From assembly GCA_900169235.1 (NCBI GenBank), contig FWCC01000024.1, forward strand, positions 56,958-120,957: a stretch of 64,000 bases of DNA. The letters run 5' to 3'. Under the pieces are notes generated by a model. That model saw only the letters and a program-made list of their open reading frames with translations, searched no databases and was not told the origin of the DNA. Within the stretch, counting starts at the first letter, position 1; every line of letters starts with the position of its first letter. Source of the stretch: Zarea fungicola. Lineage: Eukaryota; Ascomycota; Sordariomycetes; Hypocreales; Cordycipitaceae. Shown here in pieces: positions 62,714-64,000 of this stretch. Both the position numbers and the translations under genes were made by a program.

Positions 62714-64000
62714 GGTGACTTGGTTCTGTCAGCAGAAGAGGGGTGGCCGACAACGGTGGTGATGCTGCAACGGGTAGAGCGGGGAGCGTATTTGTCGCCG
62801 CTCTGACCGGAATGTGTATTGCGCAAAGTCTTTTATTCACGCTGCGGTAACTTTGTCGCGGCGATGAATCTTTACCGGTTGGCGATGAAACAAAATAGGA
62901 TGATGCGAGGGGAGAGAATTATGGTGGTATCCTTGTAACTAGCGGGGACAGGGTACGGCTAGCCGCCGTGGCGTCCTCTTTAGCCTACATTTGTACTATT
63001 TTGGGGATTATAGACAATGATTGATGGAACTGGACCTCTGCTGGCTTTGGCCTCGCCATATAACAAAAGTACAGCGGGTAAGGCCACCGGCCGGACAGCC
63101 ACACCAAACTGGGTATAGTCACAGTCAAGCATCGCAGACTTTTAGTGGCGGTTGCGCTAGAGTTCTAGCCGTCACAGCTGTAACCTGTGCTTGGTTTTGG
63201 CTGGTGTTGCAATTTTATTTCTTTCTAGGCTTCAATTACACTGCAATCAGGTCGCACAATGTCCCGAGAACCTGTGTCACATCGCCAAAAGTGGAAAACT
63301 ACTTCTATAGAGTGGGGGCTAAGCCTCGATTATAAGAAACCATTGGGCCTCGTCAAAGGACTGCCAGACAAAGACAGTTATTTGGCTAAGAACAGGCCAA
63401 GCAAGCCGCACACGCTGGCAAAGGTGGCGTGGTGGTTGCGATACTCTTATTTGGGCCAGACACCACAACCATGATGCAAATTAATATTTTTTATACTGAG
63501 ATTTCATATAGTGAGACTATTATAGCATAAGTAGGTAATATCCAGTTATTCGTATTCTTTTGTGGCCATTATGCGATATTTATTTTGCGAGCTTACCATG
63601 TGCGGCTATGATCGAATGAATACATTCTTCAAAGGTTATCCGCAACGTCGTTGAGAAGACCTCAAGTTTCCTTGTGTCATATTTCATCAGTAACTCCGGT
63701 ATTAGTGTTTACAGTAATCGAAAAATCTTCTAAAAAGTACCCTGTGCCACAAAACCAGCCTTGCCACCGTATGCACCCATAACATTCATTTTCCGCCCCT
63801 GGATGCTTTTACTACCACTACGAGACCACAAGTAGCCGGTCTTTCCCAAGAAACTCTCGGACCATTACACTACCCTACCCTGCAAGGCGGCTAATGTACC
63901 TTTGTTTGACTAATCAGCTATTTTCTTGGATCTGAGATAGATTTACTTGTCTTCCTTTTTATCGGAAGAAAAAGAAACAATACTTGTGCCACGCCCCCAC
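62714..64000. other. Terminal intergenic region
   Basis: 1.3 kb with no supportable gene, RNA or element. It contains the upstream region of the small motif gene. Confidence 0.5.

Noticed and set aside
1..64000. CRISPR arrays, prokaryotic operons or rRNA
   Set aside because: None seen; spliced genes and fungal families throughout.

Overview
This window is nuclear DNA from a filamentous ascomycete (Pezizomycotina). Sordariomycetes is most likely and Hypocreales is plausible. The evidence is short introns (about 47-104 bp) with GT..AG ends and CTRAC-like branch points, several Zn2Cys6 regulators, a CFEM/Pth11-type receptor, an Egh16-family secreted protein, a HET-domain protein and a SesB-like hydrolase. 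The organism assignment is inferred from gene families only; no rRNA or barcode gene is present.

Layout. 1-8 kb: 3' part of a GH3 N-acetylglucosaminidase-like gene; a Zn2Cys6 regulator with two CGG-N15-CCG palindromes in its promoter; a secreted lipase; an Egh16-like secreted protein. 9-20 kb: a second Zn2Cys6 regulator, a nucleoside hydrolase, an MFS sugar transporter, a Tri14-like secreted propeller and a P450. The nucleosidase and transporter are divergent and share a promoter, which looks like a small catabolic module. 20-31 kb: an amidohydrolase, a secreted alginate-lyase-fold enzyme, a membrane protein, a hypothetical protein and two neighbouring M20 metallohydrolases.

31-47 kb: a regulatory and self-recognition block. 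It holds an FHA-kinase with a C-terminal KilA-N/APSES-like domain and three genes encoding the fungal CPFY zinc-finger module. The last of these is fused to an N-terminal HET domain. A palindrome, TCACAWWTGTGA, lies upstream of all three zinc-finger genes. 47-57 kb: a GH5 beta-1,6-glucanase-like enzyme, a gene-poor stretch with a probable LTR remnant, a fungal protein of unknown function, an epoxide-hydrolase-like enzyme and a CFEM/Pth11-like receptor.

57-64 kb: about 4 kb without recognisable genes, then a SesB-like alpha/beta hydrolase facing a small convergent gene. The hydrolase C-terminus and the small protein share a two-repeat motif, [I/V/F]-x-[A/T]-G-x-x-S-x-Q-[hydrophobic]. This resembles the two-rung amyloid signalling motifs of the HET-s class and is the strongest candidate for an undescribed system here.

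Gene models were built by hand from reading frames, splice signals and family knowledge. No database search was run.
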